Assembly (NCBI RefSeq): GCF_004216915.1
Contig: NZ_SGXD01000005.1
Span: 124,001-188,000, forward strand
DNA from: Motilibacter rhizosphaerae
GTDB taxonomy: Bacteria; Actinomycetota; Actinomycetes; Motilibacterales; Motilibacteraceae
DNA: 64,000 nt
Direction: 5' to 3'
The notes under the pieces were generated by a model that saw only the letters and a list, made by a program, of their open reading frames with translations, was not told where the DNA came from and did no database searches. A program made the position numbers and the translations under genes. Position 1 is the first letter of the stretch; each line of letters starts with the position of its first letter. Positions 36,193 to 44,443 of this stretch are shown here, in pieces.

Positions 36193-36215
36193 CTGTCAGT
36201 GGCCCGCGGCATGCT
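36193..36215 (+). promoter_or_regulatory. PafBC-type (RecA-NDp-like) promoter
   Basis: CTGTCAGTG (36193-36201), eight bases, then CATGCT (36210-36215). The known PafBC-dependent promoter is TTGTCRGTG-N8-TANNNT. The upstream element matches at 8 of 9 positions, the spacing is exact, and the -10 keeps A2 and T6. The ATG at 36222 is six bases further on, so the transcript would be leaderless. pafB and pafC lie 5.6 kb away. Confidence 0.6.
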
Positions 36216-36221
36216 GCGGGC

Positions 36222-37106
36222 ATGATCGTCCTGCCGGCCTCCGGGCCGTTCTCGCTCGCCGCTGCCGCTGCGTTCTGGTCGGGCTTCCCCGCCGGGTCCG
36301 GCGACGGCCGGGGCGCCGTGCTCGAGCTCGCGTTCCCGGCGCCGCCCGGGTGGGGGACCGTCGCGGTGCGGCTCGTCGAGGATGCGGCCGGCGTCGGCGT
36401 GGACGTGCTCGAGGACGGCGGGCTGGGCGAGGGCGAGGTCGCCCGGCAGGTGGCCCAGGTGCTCTGCCTGGACGTCGACGGGTCCGGGTTCGGCGCGCTC
36501 GGGGAGCGCGACCCGGTCGTGGCCGACCTGCAGCGGGGCGCGCCGGGACTGCGCCCGGTGCTCTTCGCCACGCCGTACGAAGCGGCGGCGTGGACGGTGA
36601 TCGGCAACCGCGTCCGGCAGGCGCAGGCGTCGGCGCTGCGCCGGAGGATGGCCGAGCAGCTCGGCGTCCGCGTGACGGCGTCGTCGGTGCCGGCCTTCCC
36701 GCCTCCGGCCGTGCTGGCCGGGCTGGACGGCTTCCCTGGCCTGCCCGACCCGAAGCCCGAGCGGCTGCGGGCGCTGGGCCGGGCCGCGCTCGACGGGGTG
36801 CTCGACCGCGACCGGCTGCGGGCCCTCGGGCGCGAGGAGGCCGTGGCCGAGCTGCTCCGGCTGCCCGGCATCGGGCCGTTCTCCGCCGAGCTCGTGTGGG
36901 TGCGCGGCGTCGGCGACCCCGACGCCCTCCCCACCAGCGAGCCGCGCCTGCAGGCGGCGGTGCGCGCCGCGTACGGGCTGGGGGAGGGCGCGGGGCCCGA
37001 CGAGCTGCAGCGGGTCGCGGAGTCCTGGCGGCCCTACCGCTCCTGGGTGGCGCTGCTGCTGCGTGCCCGGGCCGGGGCTCAGACCTCCGGGGGCCGCGCC
37101 TCGTGA
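36222..37106 (+). CDS. AlkA-like DNA glycosylase (HhH-GPD family) lacking the usual catalytic Asp
   Basis: The 294-residue product resembles DNA-3-methyladenine glycosylase II. It has an N-terminal beta domain, then [20 protein letters not shown] (helix entering the HhH domain), and [19 protein letters not shown], the helix-hairpin-helix. In AlkA the following LPDD holds the catalytic Asp; here the same place reads [10 protein letters not shown], with no Asp. It may use another residue, remove only weakly bound bases, or merely bind lesions. A PafBC-like promoter directly upstream supports a DNA-damage role. Its 3' end overlaps the opposing small gene by 28 bases. Confidence 0.8.
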   Translation: MIVLPASGPFSLAAAAAFWSGFPAGSGDGRGAVLELAFPAPPGWGTVAVRLVEDAAGVGVDVLEDGGLGEGEVARQVAQVLCLDVDGSGFGALGERDPVVADLQRGAPGLRPVLFATPYEAAAWTVIGNRVRQAQASALRRRMAEQLGVRVTASSVPAFPPPAVLAGLDGFPGLPDPKPERLRALGRAALDGVLDRDRLRALGREEAVAELLRLPGIGPFSAELVWVRGVGDPDALPTSEPRLQAAVRAAYGLGEGAGPDELQRVAESWRPYRSWVALLLRARAGAQTSGGRAS

Positions 37107-37531
37107 CCCGGGAGGCCGTGCGTGCGCCGGTCCTCCTTCAGCTCGGCCTCGTAGACGTGGCGCTTGCCGTCGGTGAGCTCGTCGCGCACGGTCCGCTCGA
37201 GCTCGCGCACGGTCGACCAGTAGCCGTCGTCGTAGTCCTCGACGATCTGGAACGTCCAGCGGCCCTTCAGCACGTTGCGGCCGGTGAGCTCGGTGTCGAT
37301 GCGGTCGGCCAGCTCCGTGTGGCCGGCCTCGCGCAGCTGGCGAGCGGCGTCCTCGATCTTGAAGTCGGCCTCGCCGGTGAGCTGGTGGAAGTCGAACAGC
37401 CGGCCGCGGGCCCGCTCCACGGTCTCGAGGGCTTCGGTGAGGCGGCCGACCGCGGCGACGGTGGCGTCGTCGAGGCCGGAGGGGCGGCGGTGGTCGTCGA
37501 GCATGCGTTCGGTGTCGGGCGCGTCGGTCAT
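37079..37531 (-). CDS. conserved actinobacterial protein of unknown function
   Basis: The 150-residue product is charged and mostly helical: [40 protein letters not shown], then [20 protein letters not shown] and a C-terminal [20 protein letters not shown]. No domain is recognised, though the sequence looks like a conserved actinobacterial hypothetical. The ATG at 37531 is divergent from pafA with a 78-base shared promoter region that contains an inverted repeat. A near-match -10 (TAGCAC) seven bases upstream suggests a leaderless start. Its 3' end overlaps the glycosylase gene by 28 bases. Confidence 0.75.
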   Translation of the reverse strand: MTDAPDTERMLDDHRRPSGLDDATVAAVGRLTEALETVERARGRLFDFHQLTGEADFKIEDAARQLREAGHTELADRIDTELTGRNVLKGRWTFQIVEDYDDGYWSTVRELERTVRDELTDGKRHVYEAELKEDRRTHGLPGHEARPPEV

Positions 37532-37549
37532 GGCTCGGGTGCTACCCCT

Positions 37550-37572
37550 CCTGCAGAGGCATACGCTGCAGG
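37550..37572. promoter_or_regulatory. inverted repeat over the pafA -10 box, operator candidate
   Basis: CCTGCAG (37550-37556) and CTGCAGG (37566-37572) are exact reverse complements with a 9-base spacer. The right half-site shares two bases with the pafA -10 box TACGCT (37562-37567). A dimeric repressor bound here would block pafA and possibly the divergent gene. Confidence 0.45.
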
Positions 37573-37609
37573 TCAGGAACACCGGGCACGCGGGAAGGGG
37601 GCGCTCGTG

Positions 37610-38971
37610 ATGGACCGGCGCATCTTCGGCATCGAGAACGAGTACGGCGTCACCTGCACGTTCCGCGGACAGCGCAGGCTGTCGCCCGACGAGGTGGCGC
37701 GCTACCTGTTCCGCCGGGTGGTGTCCTGGGGTCGGTCGAGCAACGTGTTCCTCGCCAACGGCGCCCGGCTCTACCTCGACGTGGGCTCGCACCCCGAGTA
37801 CGCCACGCCCGAGTGCGACGACGTCGTCGACCTCGTCGTCCACGACAAGGCCGGCGAGCGGACCCTCGAGGGCCTGCTCATCGACGCCGAGCGGCGGCTG
37901 CGGGAGGAGGGGATCGCCGGCGACGTCTACCTGTTCAAGAACAACACCGACTCCGCCGGCAACTCCTACGGCTGCCACGAGAACTACCTCGTGGGGCGCG
38001 CGGGGGAGTTCTCCCGCCTGGCGGACGTGCTCATCCCGTTCCTCGTCACCCGCCAGATCGTCTGCGGCGCCGGGAAGATCCTGCAGACGCCGCGCGGAGC
38101 CGTCTTCAGCGTGTCGCAGCGGGCCGAGCACATCTGGGAGGGCGTCTCCTCGGCGACGACGCGCTCGCGGCCCATCATCAACACCCGCGACGAGCCGCAC
38201 GCCGACGCCGAGCGCTACCGGCGCCTCCACGTCATCGTCGGCGACGCCAACATGGCCGAGCCCACGACGCTGCTCAAGGTCGGCAGCACCGACCTCGTGC
38301 TGCGGATGATCGAGGCCGGCGGGGTCATGCGCGACCTCACGCTGGAGAACCCCATCCGGGCCATCCGCGAGATCAGCCACGACGTCACCGGCCGGCGCAA
38401 GGTGCGCCTCGCCAACGGGCGCGAGGCGTCGGCGCTGGAGATCCAGGAGGAGTACCTCACCCGGGCCCGCGACTTCGTCGCCCGCCGCGAGCTCTCCGAC
38501 CCCACCGTGGACCGCGTGCTCGACCTCTGGGAGCGCGCCCTGCGCGCCGTCAGCACCGGCGACCTCGACCTCGTGGGCCGCGAGATCGACTGGGTGATCA
38601 AGTACAAGCTCATCGAGCGCTACCGCGCCAAGCACGGCATGGAGCTCTCCGACGCGCGGATCGCCCACCTCGACCTGGCCTACCACGACATCCGCCGCGG
38701 CCGCGGCCTCTACTACCTGCTCGAGGCCCAGGGCGTCGTCGACCGCGTAGCCAACGACCTGCGCATCTTCGAGGCCAAGTCCGTGCCCCCGCAGACGACC
38801 CGGGCCCGCCTGCGCGGCGAGTTCATCAAGCGGGCGCAGGAGAAGCGGCGCGACTTCACCGTCGACTGGGTGCACCTCAAGCTGAACGACCAGGCGCAGC
38901 GCACGGTGCTCTGCAAGGACCCGTTCCGCTCCGTGGACGAGCGCGTGGAGAAGCTGATCGCGTCGATGTAG
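37610..38971 (+). CDS. pafA: Pup-protein ligase
   Basis: PafA uses ATP to phosphorylate the C-terminal Glu of Pup and joins it to substrate lysines. The 453-residue product is a glutamine-synthetase-like ligase: [14 protein letters not shown] (Mg-binding Glu residues), [20 protein letters not shown] with the catalytic Asp, [31 protein letters not shown] and [20 protein letters not shown]. It lacks the long Dop loop. GGGAAGGGGG precedes the ATG at 37610; a GTG three bases earlier is less likely. Twenty-two bases after its stop begins the left arm of the inverted-repeat unit. Confidence 0.97.
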   Translation: MDRRIFGIENEYGVTCTFRGQRRLSPDEVARYLFRRVVSWGRSSNVFLANGARLYLDVGSHPEYATPECDDVVDLVVHDKAGERTLEGLLIDAERRLREEGIAGDVYLFKNNTDSAGNSYGCHENYLVGRAGEFSRLADVLIPFLVTRQIVCGAGKILQTPRGAVFSVSQRAEHIWEGVSSATTRSRPIINTRDEPHADAERYRRLHVIVGDANMAEPTTLLKVGSTDLVLRMIEAGGVMRDLTLENPIRAIREISHDVTGRRKVRLANGREASALEIQEEYLTRARDFVARRELSDPTVDRVLDLWERALRAVSTGDLDLVGREIDWVIKYKLIERYRAKHGMELSDARIAHLDLAYHDIRRGRGLYYLLEAQGVVDRVANDLRIFEAKSVPPQTTRARLRGEFIKRAQEKRRDFTVDWVHLKLNDQAQRTVLCKDPFRSVDERVEKLIASM

Positions 38972-38993
38972 CCGCTCGCTCGGCCGCTCGCGC

Positions 38994-39081
38994 GGCTGTG
39001 AAGTTGATCAGGTTGCCCGATCATCATCACGGCCTGCAGCACGAACTGGTCGCCGGCAGCACGAGGTTCGGTCCGCTCGGG
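38994..39081 (+). repeat. left inverted-repeat arm
   Basis: Left arm of the unit at 38994-40288. The outer 35 bases are nearly identical to the right arm and the inner 53 have diverged. The inner part contains two copies of GCAGCACGA (39037-39045 and 39056-39064) and ends before CCGCAC/GTGCGG, a small hairpin. Confidence 0.75.
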
Positions 39082-39215
39082 CCGCACCTGGTGCGGTCGG
39101 GCTCGAGCGCCGCTGTCGTGGTCCCGGCGGCCGCCGCTCCGGTGGCCCTGTGGACGACCGCGCTGCCTGTGGATGACGGCGTACGCCCTGGCGCGATCCG
39201 CAGCACACTCCCCGC

Positions 39216-40178
39216 ATGGACGCGCACCCGCCCCGCCAGCTCCCCACGGGGATGCCCTTCACCCGCGCCGCCGCGCTCGCCGCCGGTTGGACGCAGGGGG
39301 AGATCAACCGCAAGGTCCGCAGCGGCGAGTGGGCGCGGCTCCGGCACGGGGTCTTCCTCGAGGCTGTGGTGCACCGCAGCCTGCCGCCGCTCGGCCAGTA
39401 CTCCATGCTCGTCCGCGCGCACCTGCTCAAGATCGGCGCGGCGACGGTGAGCCACGGGGCAGCCGCGGCACTGCTCGGGCTGCCGGTGCCGTGGCCGCTG
39501 TCCGGCGTCGAGCTCACGAGCGAGCGCAACGAGACCCGCACGCGCGACGGGCTGAAGGTGTGGCGCGCGCCGCTTCCGCCGGGGCACGTCGTCGCGGTCG
39601 AGCCCGACCTGCTGGTCACGGCGCCGGCGCGCACGATCGTCGACTGCGCGCGCACCCGTGGGTTCCGCGACGCGCTCGTCGTGGCGGACGCCGCGCTGCG
39701 TACCGAGCTCACGACGCCCGAGGAGCTGCGCGAGGTCCTCGAGGTCGTCCGCACCTGGCGCGGCTCCCCGCTCGCGGCCCGGGTGCTGACCTCGGCCGAC
39801 GGTCGCTCCGAGTCGCCGGGGGAGACGCTGCTGCGGGTCGACACCCGCGGACTGGGGTACGCGCCGGTGCCCCAGCTGCTCGTCGAGGGCCTGTCGGGCC
39901 GTTGGTACCGCGCCGACCTCGGGCTCGAGGAGCTGGGTGTCCTGCTCGAGTTCGACGGGGCGGTGAAGTACCGCGCTGACGACCACCGCGTACTGCTCGC
40001 CGAGAAGGACCGCGAGGACGACCTGCGCGCCGCCGGCTGGGGCTTCGTGCGGGTGCGGTGGTCCGAGCTCGGGCAGCCCGAACGACTCCGGGCCCGCATC
40101 GAGGCCGCCGCGGCGACCAGCCGACGACCGCGGACCGCGGGCACCGTGCTCGAGCTGCCGAGGCGACGCGGGCGCTGA
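39216..40178 (+). CDS. AbiEi-domain protein with a C-terminal DUF559/Vsr-like nuclease fold
   Basis: The 320-residue product starts with a winged-helix AbiEi-type region (FTRAAALAAGWTQGEINRKV, then WARLRHGVFL, residues 14-50). The middle domain has GAATVSHGAAAALLGLPV. The C-terminal region is like a very-short-patch-repair or DUF559 endonuclease: SPGETLLRV with Glu203, YRADLGL with Asp234, and LLEFDGAVKYR with Glu245, Asp247 and Lys251, followed by AEKDREDDLRAAGW. These residues could form a PD-(D/E)XK site. No paired AbiEii-type toxin is adjacent. It is the only gene inside the inverted repeats, so it may be the cargo or the driver of the unit. Confidence 0.8.
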   Translation: MDAHPPRQLPTGMPFTRAAALAAGWTQGEINRKVRSGEWARLRHGVFLEAVVHRSLPPLGQYSMLVRAHLLKIGAATVSHGAAAALLGLPVPWPLSGVELTSERNETRTRDGLKVWRAPLPPGHVVAVEPDLLVTAPARTIVDCARTRGFRDALVVADAALRTELTTPEELREVLEVVRTWRGSPLAARVLTSADGRSESPGETLLRVDTRGLGYAPVPQLLVEGLSGRWYRADLGLEELGVLLEFDGAVKYRADDHRVLLAEKDREDDLRAAGWGFVRVRWSELGQPERLRARIEAAAATSRRPRTAGTVLELPRRRGR

Positions 40179-40200
40179 GCCCGACCCGTACGAGATGTAC

Positions 40201-40288
40201 GCCGACCGGACGGGATCTCGTGCTGCCCGAGCACATCTCGTCCGGTCGGTCGAGATGATGATCGGGCCACCTGATCAACTTCACAGCC
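40201..40288 (-). repeat. right inverted-repeat arm with a long hairpin
   Basis: Right arm of the unit. It contains its own hairpin: CCGACCGGACG (40202-40212) pairs exactly with CGTCCGGTCGG (40239-40249). The stem continues through GGAT/ATCT with one G-T, a 3-base bulge and GTGCT/AGCAC, closing a GCCCG loop. This could terminate the nuclease gene, which ends at 40178. Confidence 0.75.
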
Positions 40289-41390
40289 CGCCGGCGGCGA
40301 CGAGGCGCGCGGCGTGGACGCCGGCGACCGCGCTGGCGAGGAAGCAGGGCGGGTCGGCGGCGTACCCGCGGCCCATCGACGACAGCGGCACGGGCGTCGC
40401 GGCGAGCGCCTGCTCCAGCCCGTCGACCGGCACCTCGACGAGGCGGTGGCGCTCGCCGCACAGCGCGGCGGCCTCCTCGCGCAGCCGCGCGCCGAACGCC
40501 CCCGGTAGCACCGGCACCGGGACGTCGGCCGGGGCCAGCGCCACCCGCCCGTACGCCGTGGTGCTGTGGTGCGACACCCCGCGGTGGCGCTCCCGCGGGT
40601 CCGCATCCGAGACCCGGAGGGCCGCGACGGGCCGGCCGCCGAGGACGGCTGCGGCGTTGACGGCCTCGCCGCACGCGACGCCGGAGAAGCCCCAGCGGGT
40701 GCCGGTGCCGAGGTTGCCCGGCCCCTGCGCGACGACGGCGAGGTCGGCGCCGAGCACCAGCCGGGCGGCGAGCAGCCCGGTGTGCAGGGTGACGGCCTCG
40801 AGCGCGCCGCCGAACGCCTGCCCGACCGTCACCGTCGCGGCGAGCCAGCCCGCCGCGTCGAGCCCGGCCACCGTGCGGGAGAGCGAGAGCGGCAGCGCGC
40901 CGCCGTCGGTCATGACGTAGACGACCCGCAGCCCGGGGTCGACCGTCCGCGCGCCGGCGAGCACCGCGGGCAGGGCCGAGTGCAGGTCCGCGGTGACGAC
41001 GGGCAGGCCGTCGACCGAGTCCGCCTCCGCGAGCGCGGCGTGCCACGGGCTGTCCTGCTCGTCGGCGCCGAGGACGACCGGCTGCAGCGGGGTGTACCGC
41101 GCCTTCACGAGGTGGCCCGGCCCCGCGGGCGGGGCGGGCGCGACGGGGTCGGGAGGCAGCCGGTCGGGCAGCGCGACGACGAGGGCGTACCCGCCCGTCC
41201 CGAGCCCCAGCGCGAGAGCGGTGACGTTGAGCAGCACCCGGTCCCCGGGCTCGGGCACGCCCACGAGCCCGGTGTGCGCGAGCCCGCGCAGCCGCGCGCC
41301 GTCCACCTCGACCGCCACCTCGCGGGCGCCGGCCCACTCGCGGAGCACCTCGACCACGCGCCCCGAGCGCCACTGGATCACGCGGGTCAC
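40281..41390 (-). CDS. DUF3866 family protein
   Basis: The 369-residue product begins MTRVIQWRSGRVVEVLREWA and contains GLGTGGYALVVALP, HLVKARYTPLQPVVLGADEQ, VTADLHSALPAVLAG, AQGPGNLGTGTRWGFSGVACGE and ERHRGVSHHSTTAYG, all familiar from DUF3866. Members are conserved near pafBC and repair genes in actinobacteria, and the biochemical role is unknown. The His-rich GVSHHSTTA and the Gly-rich loops suggest an enzyme. The gene is divergent from the FKBP gene. Its final codons and stop form the outer edge of the right inverted-repeat arm, so the insertion left it intact or donated those bases. Confidence 0.88.
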   Translation of the reverse strand: MTRVIQWRSGRVVEVLREWAGAREVAVEVDGARLRGLAHTGLVGVPEPGDRVLLNVTALALGLGTGGYALVVALPDRLPPDPVAPAPPAGPGHLVKARYTPLQPVVLGADEQDSPWHAALAEADSVDGLPVVTADLHSALPAVLAGARTVDPGLRVVYVMTDGGALPLSLSRTVAGLDAAGWLAATVTVGQAFGGALEAVTLHTGLLAARLVLGADLAVVAQGPGNLGTGTRWGFSGVACGEAVNAAAVLGGRPVAALRVSDADPRERHRGVSHHSTTAYGRVALAPADVPVPVLPGAFGARLREEAAALCGERHRLVEVPVDGLEQALAATPVPLSSMGRGYAADPPCFLASAVAGVHAARLVAAGGL

Positions 41391-41418
41391 CCTACGGAGG
41401 CAGGAGCGGACCGTCGGC

Positions 41419-41424
41419 TAGGGT
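41419..41424 (+). promoter_or_regulatory. probable -10 box of the FKBP-pafBC run
   Basis: TAGGGT lies 39 bases before the FKBP ATG. No RecA-NDp-like element is attached, so this promoter is probably not PafBC-controlled. Confidence 0.4.
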
Positions 41425-41463
41425 TCCGGAGTCCAGCACCAGGTCGTCCCGCAGGAGCGCGCC

Positions 41464-41835
41464 ATGGCCGAGAAGCCCGAGATCGACTTCCCCGTCGGGG
41501 AGCCGCCGGCCGACCTCGTCGTCGAGGACATCACCGTGGGCGAGGGCGAGGAGGCGAAGGCCGGCCAGACCGTCACCGTCCACTACGTCGGCGTCACGTT
41601 CTCGGGCGGCGAGGAGTTCGACGCCTCCTGGAACCGCAACGAGCCCCTCGTCTTCCCGCTGGGCCGCGGCCGCGTCATCGCCGGCTGGGACCAGGGCGTG
41701 GCCGGCATGAAGGTGGGCGGCCGCCGCCGGCTCACGATCCCCGCGCACCTCGCCTACGGCCAGCGCGGCGCCGGCGGCGTCATCGGCCCCGGCGAGACGC
41801 TGATCTTCGTCGTCGACCTGCTGGGCGTCCGCTAG
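41464..41835 (+). CDS. FKBP-type peptidyl-prolyl cis-trans isomerase
   Basis: The 123-residue cytoplasmic isomerase has the FKBP landmarks VTVHYVGVTFSGGEEFDASW, the substrate loop VIAGWDQGVAGMKVGGRRRL and IPAHLAYGQRGAGG, ending GETLIFVVDLL. Its job is to speed proline isomerisation during folding. AGGAG lies close before the ATG. pafB begins 24 bases after its stop in the same direction, so it is probably the first gene of the pafB-pafC transcript, an arrangement common in actinobacteria. Confidence 0.95.
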   Translation: MAEKPEIDFPVGEPPADLVVEDITVGEGEEAKAGQTVTVHYVGVTFSGGEEFDASWNRNEPLVFPLGRGRVIAGWDQGVAGMKVGGRRRLTIPAHLAYGQRGAGGVIGPGETLIFVVDLLGVR

Positions 41836-41859
41836 CCCGACCGGAAGGGGGTCGGCCGC

Positions 41860-42840
41860 GTGGCGTCCGCCAGCCCGTCGCGCGGCAAGACCGAGCGGCT
41901 GCTCAACCTGCTGCTCGCGCTGCTCGCGACCCGGCGTCCGCTGACCAAGCAGGAGCTGCGCCGGCTCGTCCCGGGCTACCCGGACTCCGACGAGGCCTTC
42001 GACCGCAGCTTCGAGCGCGACAAGGACGAGCTGCGCGAGCTCGGCGTGCCCGTCGAGACGGGCAGCGTGAGCGGGACCGACCTGTTCGCCGACGAGGTCG
42101 GCTACCGCGTGCGCCGCGAGGCGTACGCGCTGCCGGAGGTCGCGTTCACCCCCGAGGAGCTCACCGTGCTCGCGCTCGCCGCCCGCGCGTGGCAGTCGGC
42201 GGCGCTGTCCGGGCCGGCGAGCCGGGCGCTGCTCAAGCTCCAGGCCAGCGGGGCCGGCGTGGACGACGCCGCGGTCGCGGGCATCGAGCCGCGCGTCTCC
42301 TCGAGCGAGCCGGCCCTCCTGCCGCTGTGGCAGGCGCTGCGCGACCGGCGGCCGGTGCGCTTCGCGTACCGCCGGGGCTCCGCGGGCGAGGCCACGACCC
42401 GCACCGTCGAGCCGTGGGGCGTCGTCGCGCGCGCCGGGCGCTGGTACCTCGTCGGCCACGACCGCGACCGCTCCGCTCCGCGCGTCTTCCGGCTGAGCCG
42501 CATCACCGGCGCGGTCCGCCCGCTCGGGCGCCCCGGCGAGGTCGAGGTCCCCGCCGACGTGGACCTGCAGGCCGCGGTCGCGGCCGTCTCGCCGCAGGCG
42601 GGGGCGGGCACGGCGCACGTCCGGTTGTCACCCGGCAGCGGCGGCTGGCTGCGCCGCTCGAGCACGGCGACGGCGGATCCGGACGTCGTCGCCGTCGGCT
42701 ACTCCGACCCCGACCTGCTCGCCGCCGAGCTCGTCGCCCTCGGTCCGGCCGCCGTGGTCCTCGACCCGCCGGAGGTCCGCGAGGCCGTCGCCCGCCGGCT
42801 CGCCGCGGTCGCTGCCGCGCACGCAGGAGCCGCGACGTGA
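41860..42840 (+). CDS. pafB: WYL-domain transcriptional regulator PafB
   Basis: PafB, with PafC, activates the LexA-independent DNA-damage response of actinobacteria. The 326-residue product has an N-terminal winged helix (KTERLLNLLLALLATRRPLT, then FDRSFERDKDELRELGVPVE), the WYL domain (WQALRDRRPVRFAYRRG, then WGVVARAGRWYLVGHDRDR, FRLSRITGAVR) and a C-terminal WCX domain. The GTG start follows GGAAGGGGG. Its stop overlaps the pafC start (GTGA). Despite the name it is not part of the proteasome. Confidence 0.95.
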   Translation: MASASPSRGKTERLLNLLLALLATRRPLTKQELRRLVPGYPDSDEAFDRSFERDKDELRELGVPVETGSVSGTDLFADEVGYRVRREAYALPEVAFTPEELTVLALAARAWQSAALSGPASRALLKLQASGAGVDDAAVAGIEPRVSSSEPALLPLWQALRDRRPVRFAYRRGSAGEATTRTVEPWGVVARAGRWYLVGHDRDRSAPRVFRLSRITGAVRPLGRPGEVEVPADVDLQAAVAAVSPQAGAGTAHVRLSPGSGGWLRRSSTATADPDVVAVGYSDPDLLAAELVALGPAAVVLDPPEVREAVARRLAAVAAAHAGAAT

Positions 42841-43808
42841 GCGGCCAGGCCGCGGGCGAGCGGCTGGCGCGCCTGCTCGCCCTCGTGCCGTACCTCCTCG
42901 CCCGGCCGGGCGCCCGGGTGGAGGACGTCGCGGCGGCCTTCGGCATCGACGAGGAGCGGCTCGTCGACGACCTCCAGCTGCTGTTCGTCTGCGGCCTGCC
43001 CGGGCACCTGCCCGACGACCTCATCGAGGCGAGCTTCGAGGGCGGGGTCATCCACGTCGGCAACGCCGACGCCATCGCCCGGCCGCTCCGCCTCGGCGCC
43101 GACGAGGCGCTCGCGCTGCTCGTCGGGCTGCGCGCGCTCGCCACCGTCCCCGACGTCGTGCCGGGCGGGATCGGGCGCGACGCCCTCGACTCGGCCCAGG
43201 CGAAGCTCGAGCGGGCGGCGGGGGACGCCGCCTCCGCCGCGGCCGGGATCGACGTCACGGGGGTGCGCCCGGCGCCCGAGCCCGCGCTCGCGACCGTGCG
43301 CAGCGCCCTCGAGGAGCGCCGCCGGCTGCGGCTGCGCTACTACGTCCCCTCGCGTGACGAGACCACCGAGCGCGACGTCGACCCCATGCGCCTGCTCGTC
43401 GTCGAGGGGCGGGCCTACCTCGAGGGCTGGTGCCGCCGCGTCGAGGACGTGCGGCTCTTCCGCGTCGACCGCATCGAGCGCGCGGAGGTGCTCGACGTCG
43501 CCGCGGAGGTGCCGTCGACGGCGCAGCCGCGCGACGTCGACGCGGGCCTGTTCGCGCCCGCGGAGTCCGACCTCAGCGTCGTGCTCGAGCTCGCCCCCGA
43601 GGGCCGTTGGGTCGCGGAGTACTACCCCTGCGAGAGCGAGGAGGAGCTGCCCGGCGGCGGGCTGCGCGTCGTGCTGCGCACCTCGCAGACGGCCTGGGTC
43701 GTCCGGCTCGCCCTGCGCCTCGGCGGTGCCGGCCGCGTCGTCGACCCGCCCGAGGTGGCGGCCGACGTGCTCCGGGCGGCGCGCGAGGCGCTGGCCGCCT
43801 ACGGCTGA
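42837..43808 (+). CDS. pafC: WYL-domain transcriptional regulator PafC
   Basis: PafC is the obligate partner of PafB. The 323-residue product has a winged helix ([39 protein letters not shown]), the WYL core ([20 protein letters not shown], then [34 protein letters not shown]) and a WCX domain ending [19 protein letters not shown]. The aromatic and Arg residues of the WYL pocket are present, consistent with sensing single-stranded DNA or another ligand. The first codon is a GTG inside the pafB stop. A 102-base gap follows. Confidence 0.95.
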   Translation: MSGQAAGERLARLLALVPYLLARPGARVEDVAAAFGIDEERLVDDLQLLFVCGLPGHLPDDLIEASFEGGVIHVGNADAIARPLRLGADEALALLVGLRALATVPDVVPGGIGRDALDSAQAKLERAAGDAASAAAGIDVTGVRPAPEPALATVRSALEERRRLRLRYYVPSRDETTERDVDPMRLLVVEGRAYLEGWCRRVEDVRLFRVDRIERAEVLDVAAEVPSTAQPRDVDAGLFAPAESDLSVVLELAPEGRWVAEYYPCESEEELPGGGLRVVLRTSQTAWVVRLALRLGGAGRVVDPPEVAADVLRAAREALAAYG

Positions 43809-43910
43809 TCGGGTGGTCGGTGTCCCGTTTCCGGTCAAGGAGGGGCGCCTTCCGGCCGAAGCGTCTGTCATCGCACCGACGAGGCGTCGGACGGACGGAG
43901 GAACACAGTC

Positions 43911-44231
43911 ATGACGACGATCAAGGCTTCGTGCCCGGTCTGCGGGGACGTCGAGCTCAAGCCGGCTCAGCTCCGCCTGGTGGTCTGCTCGCAGGCCGAC
44001 TGGTCCTACTACGCCTTCGGGTGCCCCCGCTGCCGCGACGAGGTCCGCAAGCCGGCCGACGAGGAGATCGTCGCCCTGCTGGTCTCCGGCGGCGTCGCGG
44101 CCGAGCGCTGGCACGTGCCGGCCGAGGCGCTCGAGGCCAAGAACGGGCACCGCATCACCTACGACGACGTCCTCGACTTCGTGCTCAACATGGACCGGCT
44201 CGACGCGGAGATCTCCTCCCTGCTCGGCTGA
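43911..44231 (+). CDS. small Cys4 zinc-finger-like protein, unknown function
   Basis: The 106-residue product has two cysteine pairs, [10 protein letters not shown] at residues 7-16 and [10 protein letters not shown] near 36-45, likely to bind one zinc. A helical C-terminal half follows ([20 protein letters not shown]). The family sits between pafC and tatA in many actinobacteria; no function is known. GGACGGAGG before the ATG is a good ribosome site. The strong hairpin after its stop separates it from tatA. Confidence 0.82.
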   Translation: MTTIKASCPVCGDVELKPAQLRLVVCSQADWSYYAFGCPRCRDEVRKPADEEIVALLVSGGVAAERWHVPAEALEAKNGHRITYDDVLDFVLNMDRLDAEISSLLG

Positions 44232-44262
44232 CCCCGGCACGCACCAGCCGCACCGCAGTCCC

Positions 44263-44305
44263 GGAGGCCCGGGCGACGCTCCCGCCGAGCGCCGCCCGGG
44301 CCTCC
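44263..44305 (+). terminator. terminator hairpin before tatA
   Basis: GGAGGCCCGGGCG (44263-44275) pairs perfectly with CGCCCGGGCCTCC (44293-44305). Inside it CGCTC and GAGCG form a second stem. It lies 31 bases after the Cys4 gene's stop. Confidence 0.7.
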
Positions 44306-44397
44306 CGGCGTACGCGCCGGCCGCGGGGAGGGGAAGTGTTATGCATCCGTTCTCCCGTCGCACCACCGGAAGCGTCGCCGGCCTCCGGACGAGCGCG

Positions 44398-44403
44398 TAG
44401 CAT
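44398..44403 (+). promoter_or_regulatory. probable -10 box of tatA-tatC
   Basis: TAGCAT overlaps no gene and lies 40 bases before the tatA ATG. The leader contains AGTAGGA as ribosome site. Confidence 0.45.
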
Positions 44404-44443
44404 CGGCGGTGTCCGCGTCAACGCCGAGCGAGTAGGACCCCTG

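Larger units (their letters stand above)
38994..40288. mobile_element. single-gene unit bounded by inverted repeats (candidate mobile or homing-like element)
   Basis: A 35-base left end (38994-39028) and its inverted copy (40254-40288) differ at one position. The block reads GGCTGTGAAGTTGATCAGGT, then T or G, then GCCCGATCATCATC. Ungapped similarity continues inward to 39081 and 40201: by hand count 36 of 53 further positions, 70 of 88 overall, with an exact GGCAGCACGAG shared. The only gene inside is the AbiEi/DUF559-type gene. The unit lies between the 3' ends of convergent pafA and the DUF3866 gene, and the right end includes the DUF3866 stop codon. No transposase or target duplication was seen. 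Confidence 0.6.

Noticed and set aside
39216-40178. Complete AbiE toxin-antitoxin system
   Set aside because: There is no adjacent AbiEii-like nucleotidyltransferase; the C-terminal half is nuclease-like instead.
38994-40288. Conventional insertion sequence
   Set aside because: No transposase motif, no terminal dinucleotide pattern and no target duplication could be found; the encoded protein is of AbiEi/DUF559 type.
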